From Nephrocerus scutellatus (lineage: Eukaryota; Arthropoda; Insecta; Diptera; Pipunculidae), in contig OX352763.1 of NCBI GenBank assembly GCA_947095585.1, forward strand, positions 44,566,010 through 44,630,009: a stretch of DNA of 64,000 bases, written 5' to 3'. The position numbers and the translations under genes were made by a program. A model generated the notes under the pieces. That model searched no databases, was not told the origin of the DNA, and was given only the letters and a program-made list of their open reading frames with translations. Shown piece after piece: positions 34,031 through 46,200 of the stretch. Positions within the stretch are counted from its first letter, which is position 1, and each line of letters starts with the position of its first letter.

Positions 34031-36300
34031 AGTACTTTGGGAACTAAGCCATTTCCCAAGCGATTCGCATGAAATTCGGAATTTAGGACTAAGATACGAC
34101 TATAAGACTTGTTCCTATGGAAATTCTGGGATCTGGCCAATAGGGTCTGGGATTTTTGGAACCAAGCCATTTCTCAAGGGATACGTATGAAACTCGGAAT
34201 GTACAACTTATGTGTGACTATAAGACTTGTTCCCATTGAAATTCTGGGATCTGGCCAATAGGGTTTGAGATTTTTGGAACCAAGCCATTTCTCAAGGGAT
34301 TCGTATGAAACTCGGAATGTAGGACTTATATGTGACTATAAGACTTGTTCCTATGGAAATCCTGGGATCTGGCCAATAGGGTCTGGGATTTTTGGAACCA
34401 AGCCATTTCTCAAGGGATTCGTATGAAACTCGGAATGTAGGACTAATATGTGACTATAAGACTTGTTCCTATGGAAATTCTGGGATCTGGCCAGGGTCTG
34501 GGATTTTTGGAACCAAGCCATTTCTCAAGGGATTTGTATGAAACTTGGAATGTAGGACTTATATGTGACTATAAGACTTGTTCCTATGGAAATCCTGGAT
34601 TCTGGCCAATAGGGTCTGGGATTTTTGGAACCAAGCCATTTCTCAAGGATTTCGTATGAAACTCGGAATGTAGGACTAATATGTGACTATAAGACTTGTT
34701 CCTATGGAAATTCTGGGATCTGGCCAGGGTCTGGGATTTTTGGAACCAAGCCATTTCTCAAGGGATTCGTATGAAACTCGGAATGTAGGACTAATATGTG
34801 ACTATAAGACTTGTTCCTATGAAAATTCTGGGATCTGGCCAATACGGTCTGGGATTTTAGGAACCAAGCCATTTCTCAAGGGATTCATATGAAACTCGGA
34901 ACTATAAGACTTGTTCCTATGGAAATTCTGGGATCTGGCCAATAGGGTCTAGGATTTTTGGAACCAAGCCATTTCTCAAGGGATTCGTATGAAACTCCGA
35001 ATGTAGGACTAATATGTGACTATAAGACTTGTTCCTATGGAAATTCTGGGATCTGGCCAATAGGGTCTGGGATTTTTGGAACCAAGCCATTTCTCCAGGG
35101 ATTCGTATGAAACTCGGAATGTAGGACTAATATGTGACTATAAGACTTGTTCCCTCAAGGGATTCGTATGAAACTCGAAACTATAAGACTTGTTCCTATG
35201 GAAATTCTGGGATCTGGCCAGGGTCTGGGATTTTTGGAACCAAGCCATTTCTCAAGGGATTCGTATGAAACTCGGAATGTAGGACTAATATGTGACTATA
35301 AGACTTGTTCCTATGGAAATTCTGGGATCTGGCCAATACGGTCTGGGATTTTAGGAACCAAGCCATTTCTCAAGGGATTCATATGAAACTCGGAACTATA
35401 AGACTTGTTCCTATGGAAATTCTGGGATCTGGCCAATAGGGTCTGGGATTTTTGGAACCAAGCCATTTCTCAAGGGATTCGTATGAAACTCGGAATTTAG
35501 GACTAATATGTGACTATAAGACTTGTTCCTATGGAAATTCTGGGATCTGGCCAATAGGGTCTGGGATTTTTGGAACCAAGCCATTTCTCAAGGGATTCGT
35601 ATGAAACTCGGAATGTAGGACTAATATGTGACTATAAGACTTGTTCCTATGGAAATTCTGGGATCTGGACAATAGGGTCTGGGATTTTTGGAACCAAGCC
35701 ATTTCTCAAGGGATTCGTATGAAACTTGGAATATAGGACTAATATGTGACTATAAGACTTGTTCCTATGGAAATTCTGGGATCTGGCCAATAGGGTCTGG
35801 GATTTTTGGAACCAAGCCATTTCTCAAGGGATTCGTATGAAACTCGGAATGTAGGACTAATATGTGACTATAAGACTTGTTCCTATGGAAATTCTGGGAT
35901 CTGGACAATAGGGTCTGGGATTTTTGGAACCAAGCCATTTCTCAAGGGATTCGTATGAAACTTGGAATATAGGACTAATATGTGACTATAAGACTTGTTC
36001 CTATGGAAATTCTGGGATCTGGCCAATAGGGTCTGGGATTTTTGCAACCCAGCCATTTCTCAAGGGATTCGTATGAAACTCGGAATGTAGGACTAATATG
36101 TGACTATAAGACTTGTTCCTATGGAAATTCTGGGATCTGGCCAATAGGGTCTGGGATTTTTGGAACCAAGGGATTCGTATGAAACTCGGAATGCAGGACT
36201 AATATGCAGCTATAAGACTTCTGCCTATGGGAATTCTGGAATATGATCATTATGGTCTGGAATTTCGGGAACTAAGCAATTTCTCAAGCGAATCGTGCCT
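34031..36300 (+). repeat. 118-bp satellite array, about 20 monomers
   Basis: Consensus landmarks in each monomer: gactataagacttgttccta, tggaaattctgggatctggc, caatagggtctgggattttt, ggaaccaagccatttctcaa, gggattcgtatgaaactcgg, aatgtaggactaatatgt. I count about 20 starts of (g)actataagacttg from 34087 to 36210; the period is 118 bp in most. Variants: a 3-base loss at ccagggtc, and shortened monomers at about 34900, 35180 and 35395. Edge monomers are the most diverged, the middle is almost uniform, as expected from unequal exchange. No gene: the open frames are satellite translation. Confidence 0.93.
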
Positions 36301-37839
36301 TTTAATTTAATCGTAATATTGGCCACAACGTCAAAGAATTTCACTCCAACCGCGCGTAAAGATTACACGCACATATTTTTTTAACAGCTCTTACCTCTCC
36401 TACTACTATCGACGCAACTGCATTACTATGTTTGTGCAGTGATATGATATATTTAATATGTACCCACCTCACAATAAATTGTTATGAACATTTCAATCAG
36501 CTTATAAATTATTTATTCGTTGTATGTGATGTGATTGATGATCATGGATGTGGTTTCAATAACATACAATCAAGCAGAGCAGAACGAAACAAACATATGC
36601 AGTAGTAGGCTGCGGTCAAGAATTCAGCCGCTGCGCAGTTTATGCTGCATTTTGGTCAAAAATTCACTTTTCAGCCAATGCATTAAAGAAAAATCGACTG
36701 CGCAGTTTAAGCAGCTACTTAAAATTGGATGCAAATAGCACAATGTAAATGTCAAATTGTCGCCCTACAAGCAGACTGTAAGTCGGTTCAAAATATAGCC
36801 ACAATTTCGTGCATACCGACAGCCTGCCATTTTTTTGTGCAGCACAAGCTACGAAGCTTCTTAATTCTTTACCGCAGCCGTAGTGACTAGTGATAGTATA
36901 GTCTCTGTTCATTTTCTATCAGTGCTCTGCTCTGCTCTTTCTATCAACATTGCATAAAATGATACAGTGCTCTGTGAGAGAGAAAAAAAAATACAAATGT
37001 TACAAAAAAGAGCCAAGGCCATTCAAAAGTTGCCAGCGACGTAGCTGTTGCTGCTATTTCCTTTTCTTTTGGCTTATCTTATACTTAGTCATGTATACAG
37101 TAAGTTCGATTGCTGGTTTGATGTTCGATCGTAAGTTGGATGTCTGCCACTGAACAACGAATCAACCATCGACCATTGAGTCAAGCATCAAACATCATAC
37201 ATGGCATTAAGCATCGGTTCAAAATAACTATTCGATCAACTACAGAAATCAGAGAACAATGCAAAAGAAATTTAATGAGAAATAATTGGCCTGCATGTTT
37301 GAAAGCGACATTTCGAAGCATGGGCAGCACTACTCAGTACTCACTACTTTTCTCTTCTAATTTAATTTAAAACTACTCAAATTTTTTATGAGTTGAAACC
37401 AAAAGCTGCATTACTGTGTTTGGGCAGTAATTTGCAATATGCAGCAACATCACAGTTAGTGGTTATGAACATTAAAATTCGCTTATAAATAATTTATATA
37501 TAATGTGATGTGATGAGCTACGGTGCAAGTCGTAGGACTTGTATTTAGTATAGAATTTTTTTTTAATATATCCGTTCTTGTTTATGTCCCACAGACAACA
37601 AGATCTTTGTTTTCTTTTCTTTCGTCCCGGACAGACGTTGTCACGCTCAAAACCCACGGCCGTAAGTCTTCAAATTTATTCACCTTGTCCGGTTCGGAGA
37701 AACTTCAAACTCAAAAGCTGATGTGAAATGCATAATCTTTGCAGTCGGCCAACATAACATACAGAAAAATTCTTCAATTACGTCTTTTGTATTACGCTGC
37801 TGTATTATATTTCTTTTCTAAATTATTTTTAAAGTACGC
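36301..37839. other. Unassigned region with a repeated border segment
   Basis: A segment at about 36410-36545 (ctgcattactatgtttg ... gttatgaacat ... gcttataaattatttat ... tgtgatgtgat) recurs at about 37408-37517 in the same orientation, so the 1-kb stretch between could be a mobile or duplicated unit. No coding frame recognised. Confidence 0.45.
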
Positions 37840-38080
37840 ATCTTTGCACACATATGTATCACCGATTTCTATTAAAATTTGAAAGGTATCGTGCCGCAGG
37901 GCCTTCCATACCGCAGGGCCTTCCATTTTCAAATCGGGTTGGGTTCTATTTCGAGTAACTCCGACCTTTAAATTTCTTCATAATTAACCCGTTTTTATTA
38001 AAACTTTGCAGACATGTGTATCTCCGATTAGAGAATTAACATGAAAAATTTTAGTTTTTATTCGTTGGTTTTTAAAAAAT
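37840..38080 (+). repeat. Modular repeat family M, two modules and outer end
   Basis: cacatatgtatcaccgattt, gtgccgcagggccttccata (twice), aacccgtttttattaaaac, then the outer end gattagagaattaacatgaa and gtttttattcgttgg. The GC core is replaced by a short ccgcagggccttcca duplication. Confidence 0.65.
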
Positions 38081-38689
38081 AATTCTGCCTAATAATTTCT
38101 TATTCCAATCACTCGAAAACTAATACTCCTAATACTTAGAGATCACTTTAAAATGTCAACTAGTTGAGATTTTATCTAGTGAATTGCCAATGTACTGCAT
38201 AAATATTTTGAATATTTACGCGAGCAGCAGCTGCGCAGAAGTAGAAACAGGTGGTGCAAACATTAACTTGGTATTTTTCAATTTAATTTTAAATCAACAG
38301 TCAAATTGCTGTCGTAGTTTACTATCCTTGCTATCATCGATGTTTTTTTATGTTACGACCCCATCGAGGTAGCGAACTGTGTAAGCCTTGCGGTGTTTAG
38401 ATCGCAGTTACTTTTTTATTCGGCCTGGCAAAACACTTAAATGTCTCCGGCATGACACACATGCGGCGTGCGCCAGATGATGCGGTGCACACCTCCAATG
38501 CAGTCACAAGTTTTACCTTTTGTCAGAAATGCTCCTGGATGAATGATCTTTGGTTTTTACTTGTCTTCGATGCAGGTTTTTTTTTTAAAGAAATAATCAG
38601 CAACGATGCTACGATACTATAAAAACCTCATTGTTACATGCGTGATCTTCAAAGTGACTCAACTGTCCAACATCAGAACATTAGATTTT
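38081..38689. other. Intergenic, nothing recognised
   Basis: No gene or repeat identified. Confidence 0.4.
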
Positions 38690-38955
38690 AAAGTCATCAT
38701 AATAATATTTGGCGCGACAGACCGCCGGTGTGGTCCAATATTTTTGAACACAAATGGACCCACAATTTAAGCCTGTATCCGAAAGAAGAATTTGGAAAAT
38801 TTCCATAACAGTTATACCTCTCGGACGTTTGTCGGACATTCGCGAGTCGTAGCACCGCGAAAAAGATTTTTGGTGTTTTTCGGGGATTCGATCATCAAAC
38901 TTTGCCGCTCAATAGTCCAACGCACTAACCACTAGAGCAACAGCGCTGTTTACGT
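38690..38955 (-). repeat. tRNA-derived SINE, diverged copy
   Basis: Plus strand starts ataataatatttggcgcgac (the family's 3' end reversed), then a tail with gacattcgcgagtcgtagc, a B-box relic gggattcgatc near 38884, and cactaaccactagagcaac at the A-box end. Confidence 0.7.
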
Positions 38956-39309
38956 CAACAGTAATTTAAAGTAAAACAAAAAAACAATGACAACTGTGTC
39001 ACCAATGATAACAACAGTAAAAGCCGAGCAGATGCTGTTAATAGGATAGGATAGATGCGAAAACAAAAAATTACACATTATTAATATGCAGCTAAAGAAG
39101 GAATCTCTGAATTGATTGGTACCTCTTAAAATGGGCTCAAAGGTATACTTGCGGGCATGAGTTATTGTGCCTGGAGTAATGCGGATGGAGTGACTGACGG
39201 ACGAGAAGAACCTAGCTTTTTTCTATTAAACTTTGCCGGTTGTAATAGCAATAAAGCAGGGACAAGCAGGAAACTTTTCAGCAATATTCATGTAGTTTTT
39301 CGCACCACC
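38956..39309. other. Intergenic, nothing recognised
   Basis: No gene or repeat identified. Confidence 0.4.
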
Positions 39310-40329
39310 ACCACGAATTAAAAATACTGCCTCGTCTTCAATTTTAACGCTCATTCACAATGACATTCCAACTGTCAGCTCTATAGACAAGGCCAATCTG
39401 CTTGTTTCACATTTCGCAGCTAGCTCTACGCTACCAGATAGCGCGTTGTCGCCGCCTGTACTTGCAAGAGTTGAATCCTTGATGGGACAGATTTACTTTC
39501 GTACTCGTCAAGTGGCTAGACCCGCTAGAGTATTAAATGATTTCAACATTCATAAATCTGCTGGGCCTGATGGCATTGCCGCTATAGTTTTGAAGGGGTG
39601 TTCTTCAACGTTGGCATTACCACTGCGCAGACTTTTCCATTTCTCTTATTCTTCTGGAGTCGTCCCAAGGAATTGGAAAACAGCCTTTATCCAGCCTGTT
39701 CCTAAAAAAGGCGTAACGTCATCTCTTTCCGTACCGACCCATTGCCCTAACATCTATACTTTCCAAGGTCATGGAAACCCTGATCAATCGTAAGCTTATG
39801 CAATACCTTACATCACGTGAAATCCTTAGTGACCAGCAGTATGGTTTTCGTAGGCAAATTTCTACAGGTGACCTGATGGCTTATCTTACTGAAAAGTGGA
39901 CCCAGTAAATTCACAAATTTGGTGAAAGTAAAGTTGTTGCACTCGTTATTTCCAAGGCATTTGACAGAGTCTGGCTTCAAGCTCCTTTGTCAAAAATGAA
40001 TGCCTATGGAAATAATAACACCCTGCTCGATTGGAATAGTAACTACCTTTCTGACCGTTCAATTCAGGTTGTATTGAACGGATTCAAATCCAATGTTCAC
40101 CGCATAAACGCCGGTGTTCCCCAAGGCTCTGTTTTGTTTACGACAGTCTTTCTGAGTCTCATTAATGATCTCCTAGCCGCCACTCCAAATCCAATCCATT
40201 CTTTAGCTGACGACAACACTCTTAGCTTTTCATATGATTTCACGCTTTCTGCACGCCCCTCTTCGTCGCAAGTGGAGCTTGAACAACAACGTATGTTAAG
40301 CACGTTAAATTCTGACCTTGACAGCATAG
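39310..40329 (+). mobile_element. LINE family B, RT part, left of the nested insertion
   Basis: Frames carry NIHKSAGPDGIAAIVLKGCS, WKTAFIQPVPKK, then VVALVISKAFDRVWLQ-like motif A (about 39930-39975), NAGVPQGSVLFTTVFLSLIN (motif B), a LADDNTL motif C near 40205, and ends at TLNSDLDSI (40326-40329 atag). It continues at 48308 with ATWGLHNRLEFNVSKTH. Frameshifted, dead. Confidence 0.8.
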
Positions 40330-40661
40330 TGTTATATTATTTATTATAAAGTTATTATTGTAATAATAACTATTACTTGTTGTGAATTGTTATAGTTATA
40401 TTATTATAACTATTATTATTATTATTTGATTGTTGATGTGCCCTTTATCAACTGGATAAAAACATATATTCATATACAAAAGGTATTGTAATGTGCCTGT
40501 ATTAGCAAAGTGAATATTAACGGTGGATTATGGCATGGTCGCTACGTAATGGTTAGTCGTGATCGCCCAAACGCAGTTTTAATAGAAATAAACGTTTGTT
40601 CTATAGCTGACGACTAAAGAGAAATAACGCCCTAACAGAAGAGGTGTAAGAGGTGAGTCTA

Positions 40662-41360
40662 AGTGTTAACATAGAGAATATCCCACTACAGGCACCCGTT
40701 ATAATATAGAAATACTGAATAACAATATAAGATATTCACAGTATGTAATCACATAATCACATAGAATAAGAATAATGTAAATGCGATCCAACTTCATATC
40801 TTGTTTACCAATTTCACAACATGATGAAATCATCTTGTTTACTACTTTAACATTCAAGGCCAATCTTATATCACAATACGAATTTTGTCAACATGTTTAC
40901 CATCTTCAATTCAAGGCCAATCAATGATCAAAACGCCAGATGGTCAATTACGACGAATTTAGATATCTATTCAAAACATGCTAGAACATGAAAACAACCT
41001 TATCTCAAATCAGATCTAAGACAATAACATGTTTACGTCCTCAAAGACGAAAACAAGTTCAAAGTCCAAAACTATTTCACAACACAAGTTGGATCACATA
41101 ACAAAATAAGTATATAGAAATAAGTATAAAAGCAGAAGCATTAAGTATCCGGGATTCATTAAGTATCCAACATTCATTCAGTATTGTTTAACGGATTGTA
41201 TTATTAACACTTCCATTCTACAAATTTATACACAGTGATACAGGATATAGAATCATTCAATAAAGATATTGTCTTAAATAATTTTCTTGTGACTTGTAAT
41301 ATTATTTTAATAAAGAAAGATCTTTTTTAAAATTTACTAAGTTACATTGAAAACATAATT
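40662..41360 (+). repeat. 5' LTR of the gypsy-type element
   Basis: 699 bp, starts AGTGTTAACATAG, ends AAAACATAATT. Contains aataaag at about 41259 (poly(A) signal region) and tataaaag at about 41126 (TATA-like). Target duplication tcta immediately before. Confidence 0.9.
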
Positions 41361-41379
41361 GGCGCAGTCGGTGTAGGAT
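41360..41379 (+). other. Primer-binding site, tRNA-Ser type
   Basis: TGGCGCAGTCGGTGTAGGAT directly at the LTR edge. The 17.6/297 group is primed by tRNA-Ser with this kind of site; seen in sequence, tRNA assignment from knowledge. Confidence 0.75.
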
Positions 41380-42145
41380 AGTGCTAGTCAACTAAGACTT
41401 ATTTTTTTTAAAAAATTTAAAGCACTCCACAACAACAAAAGTGAAAAAATAAAATTTCTACAGCAGAAGTGCAGAAATTTTACAAATATTTTTACGAAAA
41501 TTATTGCATTATTCGCATTAATAGTGAACAAAATTTCTACGAAAATAATTGCATTATTTGCAATAATAGTGAAAAAAAATTCTACAGCAGAAGTGCAGAA
41601 ATTTTACAAATATTTTTACAAAAATAATTACATTATACACAAAAATAAGTGAACCATTTTTATAAACATTTTTACAAAAATAATTACATCATTTACAAAA
41701 ATAAGTGAACCATTTTTACAACAAAAATAATCGCATTATTCACAAAATTAAGTGAAAAATTTTACGAACATTTTCTACAAAATAAAGAACATTAACAAAA
41801 TAAACTATTGGTCAAATCAACATAAAGAAGACGAATCAAAGACAATTATCCGCAGCATCATTAGAAGACAAATAAAAGACGATTACTCACAATATTACTA
41901 GAAGACAAATTAAAGACGATTCAACATAATAAATTAACAAAGAACATCAATCAATATTTATCATCAAATTGCTGATCTGAAAATTAAATCAAGGTGAAAT
42001 CATAGACATTTTTACTATTAAAAAATATATACACGCAATTTAAATAATTTTAACAAATAAAATCTACAATTTTTATTATATATATAAAATATAAGGTTAC
42101 TTTATTTTTTTTTATTATTACAAACAAATATTTAATAAAATCAAA
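41380..42145 (+). other. Long leader with repeated AT-rich units
   Basis: 766-bp leader before gag. Between about 41440 and 41770 a unit of the form tttttacaaaaataattaca...aaataagtgaaccatttt is repeated four to five times with variation. In gypsy the leader holds an insulator; nothing here shows the same sites. Could hold packaging or ribosome-entry signals; not determinable. Confidence 0.6.
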
Positions 42146-43219
42146 ATGGAAAATCAAGTAAATAATTTAATGCAAGAAAATAATATTATCTTAGAAAATA
42201 AAATAATCCTAAATCCTATTAAATACCTAAACGCCCTTCCTTACTTTGACGGAAATTCGGACAACTTATTAACATTCACTAATTTAGTAGACAGAATAAA
42301 TCCGCTATTAATAACTTACGATGACCTTTCTCAATATTTATTTTCGGACATAATAAGAAGCAAACTTATCAGAAAAGCTAGAGAAGTAATAGAAATTAAT
42401 ACCCAAGCCATTGCTTGGAATGATATAAAAATCGTTTTACAAAATAACTTTGCCGAAAGACGTAGTGTAGAACAACTTTTCGACGAATTGAGAGGTGTTA
42501 CTTTCAAAAACAATGTTTTAGGTTTTTTCAACGAAATAAAAGATAAACTACGAAAATTAAATAACAAAACTTTATTAGTAACTGGCCCTGGTAAAATAGC
42601 GAACGAATGTTCATTAAATAACATACGTACTGCACTTGATATATTTAAAAATAAAATACCTGAACCAATGAAAACAATTCTAATTTGTAGAAATCCTGAG
42701 AATTTAGAATCAGCAATTGATATACTTAGTCAAACAGGCTACGCAGATCAATCAAATCCAGAACCATTCTATAATCACAATAATAATAGGAAAATACGTT
42801 ATAATAATAATTACAATAAAAATAATAATTTTTCTCCAAATAAACAAGAATATGGAAATAAATACCAACAAAACCCAAACAGAAATGAACATCTTAACAA
42901 TTATAGAAATGATAGCTATAATAATTATAGATCCGACCAATATCAGAATAGGAACAGGCAGTTCAACAATTATAGAAATGATAGCTATAATAATTATAGA
43001 TCCGATCAATATCAGAATAAGAACAGACAGTTCAATAATTATAGAAATAATAGTTATAATAATTATAGACAACCAAATTATCATCAATTCACAAGTGACA
43101 TTCCAAATAATTTGCCTGATATCCAACAAAATCAAACTGTCGAACCTATGGACATAAATAAATGCGAAACAAGCGAAAATTTTCACTTACAAGCCTCGGA
43201 GGAGATTTACCATATGTAA
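42146..43219 (+). CDS. Gag of the gypsy-type element
   Basis: 357 codons from the first ATG after the leader. Central part (YLNALPYFDGNSDNLLTFTN, FTNLVDRINPLL..LIRKAREVI, ERRSVEQLFDELRGVTF) fits 17.6-type capsid. There is no CCHC knuckle; instead the C-terminal third is an Asn/Tyr/Arg-rich series with a repeated NNYRNDSYNNYRSDQYQN unit (42895-43075, three copies), which likely does the RNA binding. Ends at TAA 43217-43219, overlapping pol by 58 bases. Confidence 0.88.
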   Translation: MENQVNNLMQENNIILENKIILNPIKYLNALPYFDGNSDNLLTFTNLVDRINPLLITYDDLSQYLFSDIIRSKLIRKAREVIEINTQAIAWNDIKIVLQNNFAERRSVEQLFDELRGVTFKNNVLGFFNEIKDKLRKLNNKTLLVTGPGKIANECSLNNIRTALDIFKNKIPEPMKTILICRNPENLESAIDILSQTGYADQSNPEPFYNHNNNRKIRYNNNYNKNNNFSPNKQEYGNKYQQNPNRNEHLNNYRNDSYNNYRSDQYQNRNRQFNNYRNDSYNNYRSDQYQNKNRQFNNYRNNSYNNYRQPNYHQFTSDIPNNLPDIQQNQTVEPMDINKCETSENFHLQASEEIYHM

Positions 43220-46200
43220 AAATCAAATCTAATAAAAATCCATTAAAATTTATTATCGATACTGGAGCAACAAACTCTATTATAAATCCAGGTCTTTGTA
43301 ATCCTAAATGGAAAGTACCAATTAATAAAATTCAAATTAAAACACTACAACATAATATAAACGTAACTGAAAGAGTATCAGTTCCCCTTTTTAAAGAATT
43401 TGGTGATCTCAAGCAAAAAATTGACTTTTTAGTCTGCGCGTTCCATGACAAATACGACGGTATTATTGGAAACGACATACTAAAACGATTTAACGCTAAA
43501 ATAGATTATAAACATAATCTATTAGAAATCAATGGACAAACTATACAAATGTTGTTTGAAAGATCAAACAAACATACTGTACAGTTATTGGTGAATCAAC
43601 AAGAAGGATTAGTTTACCTCAAGAAGCAGAAGTTCTTGAAAAACGAAATAATTTTTGATGAAGGAATTTACAATGTTGAAAATCATAAGATTGAAGTTCA
43701 AACGAATGTAAAATGCCAAGGTCCATTTGAAATAAATCCAAATGAAATTGAAGAAGTTAATATAAAAAATTTCTCTATAATAGAAGAATATAATAATAAA
43801 TTATTAACGGAACAAATACGAACTCAACATCTCAACGCAGAAGAGAAACAAAAATTATTGAAAATAATAAACCAATATTCAAACATTTTTTATCAAGAAA
43901 ATTCAAATCTCTCTTTTACAAATGCAATTAAACATGAAATACGTACTACTGATAATGTACCAATAAACGCGAAGTCATACAGATATCCTTACATACATAA
44001 AGATGAAGTCAAAACCCAGATTCAAGAACTCCTCAAAAATAATATTATAAGGCCGAGCCATTCGCCTTATTCAGCCCCTGTGTGGATTGTACCGAAAAAG
44101 GTCGACGCCAGTGGAAAACAAAAGTGGAGGCTTGTCATAGACTATCGTAAACTAAATGAAGTTACAATAGACGACAAGTACCCTCTACCAAATATTGATG
44201 ATATATTAGATAAACTGGGCAGATGCCAGTATTTCACAACCCTTGATTTAGCTAAGGGATTTCATCAAATAGAAATTGAGGAAAAAGATATTTATAAAAC
44301 AGCCTTTAGCGTAGAAGGAGGACATTATGAATTCTTAAGAATGCCATTTGGACTGAAGACAGCCCCAGCGACATTTCAAAGACTTATGAACAATATCTTA
44401 AAGGATTATATCAATAAGATTTGTTTAGTCTATCTGGACGACATTATCATCTTCTCTACTTCAATACAAGAGCATATACATTCAATCAATTTAATATTTA
44501 ATTGCTTAAGGAAAGCAAATCTAAAAATTCAATTAGATAAATCAGAGTTTCTAAAGAAAGAAACAGAATTTCTTGGACACATTGTGACACAAAACGGAAT
44601 AAAACCAAATCCAAAAAAAATAGAATGCGTAAATAAATTTCCAATACCCAAAACTACGAAACAAATTAAACAATTTTTAGGACTAACGGGTTATTACAGA
44701 AAATTCATTAAAGACTATTCATTAATAGCAAAGCCAATGACATTATTCTTAAAAAAGAATGCTAAATTAGACATTTCAAATATAAAATATCAAGAAAGTT
44801 TTAACACACTTAAAAAATTATTAATAAATGATCCAATATTAAGTTATCCCGATTTCAATAAAAATTTTACCCTTACAACAGATGCTAGTAATTATGCTTT
44901 AGGAGCAATACTTTCTCAAAATAATCATCCGATATGTTACGCTAGCAGAACATTAAATGAACATGAAATAAATTACAGCACCATTGAAAAAGAACTATTA
45001 GCAATCGTCTGGTCAACAAAATATTTTAGACCATATCTTTTTGGACGTAAATTTACAATCGAAACCGATCATAAACCTTTAACTTGGCTTTTCTCATTCA
45101 AAGAACCAAATTCAAAACTAGTAAGATGGAGACTAAAACTATCCGAATTTGATTATGAAATCACATATAAAAAAGGAACCAAAAATAAAAATGCAGATGC
45201 ACTCTCCCGAATAGAAATAAATCTTACAGAAAGAAATGAAGAAAATAGATCAAACATATTTGCACTTAGTACATCCCCTTTAAATATATTTAAAACACAA
45301 ATAGCAATCTTTAAAATTACTTCCGGTTCATTAAGAATTAAACAAATAAAAATTTTTAATAAAAATAGAAAAGTTATTTATATCAAATCACTGGATGAAG
45401 AAACAGCATTAATACTCTTAAAATCGCATTTTAACCCAAAATCCTTAAACTGTCTTTATGCAGATAACGAAGAATTTATAAAAACATTAGAAGATGTTTA
45501 TCAAAAATATTTTGCAGACCAAGGACAATTAAAAATTATTAAAACTAACAAATTCCTAAAAGATATAACAGATGAAGAAGAATTATTTGAAATCATAAAA
45601 AATGAACATCTCAGAAATAACCACAGAGGAATCATAGAAGTATACAAAGAACTATTCTTAAAATTTTATCATCCAAAGTTCAATATTAGAATAACCCAAT
45701 TTATCAACAATTGCGAAATATGTAATTTAGAAAAATATGATCGAAATCCAATTAAAAATAAATATCAACTAACGGAAACCCCTTCAGCACCAAACGAAAT
45801 TATTCATGCAGACGTTTTCTATTCACTTGAAAAACAACTCTTTGTCACGTTCATAGATAAATTCAGCAAATTCGCTCAAGCAATAAAAATCACAGCAAGA
45901 ACATGGACAGAATTTAAAAGAAGCATTCTAACGTTAATCGCTGCTATTGGACCAATAAATAAATTAATTGTAGATAACGAGCTAGGATTTAAAGCTCTTC
46001 CACTTAAAGAATTTTTACAAAACGAAAACATAGAAATTCATTATACCTCAAATTATAACCACACATCCAATTCAGATGTAGAAAGACTACATAACACAAT
46101 CAATGAACACATTAGATTATTAAGGCATGATCCAAACACAAATAATAATACTGTTGAGGAAAAGATATTAAAAATTATAAATTATTATAACAATACCATA

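Noticed and set aside
34450..35386. Plus-strand frames with MTIRLVPMEILGSGQGLGF
   Set aside because: Translation of the 118-bp satellite; frame is broken by monomer length and variants.
42717..43186. Ile-rich membrane-like frames overlapping gag (both strands)
   Set aside because: Shadow of the AT-rich repeated Asn/Tyr tract in gag.
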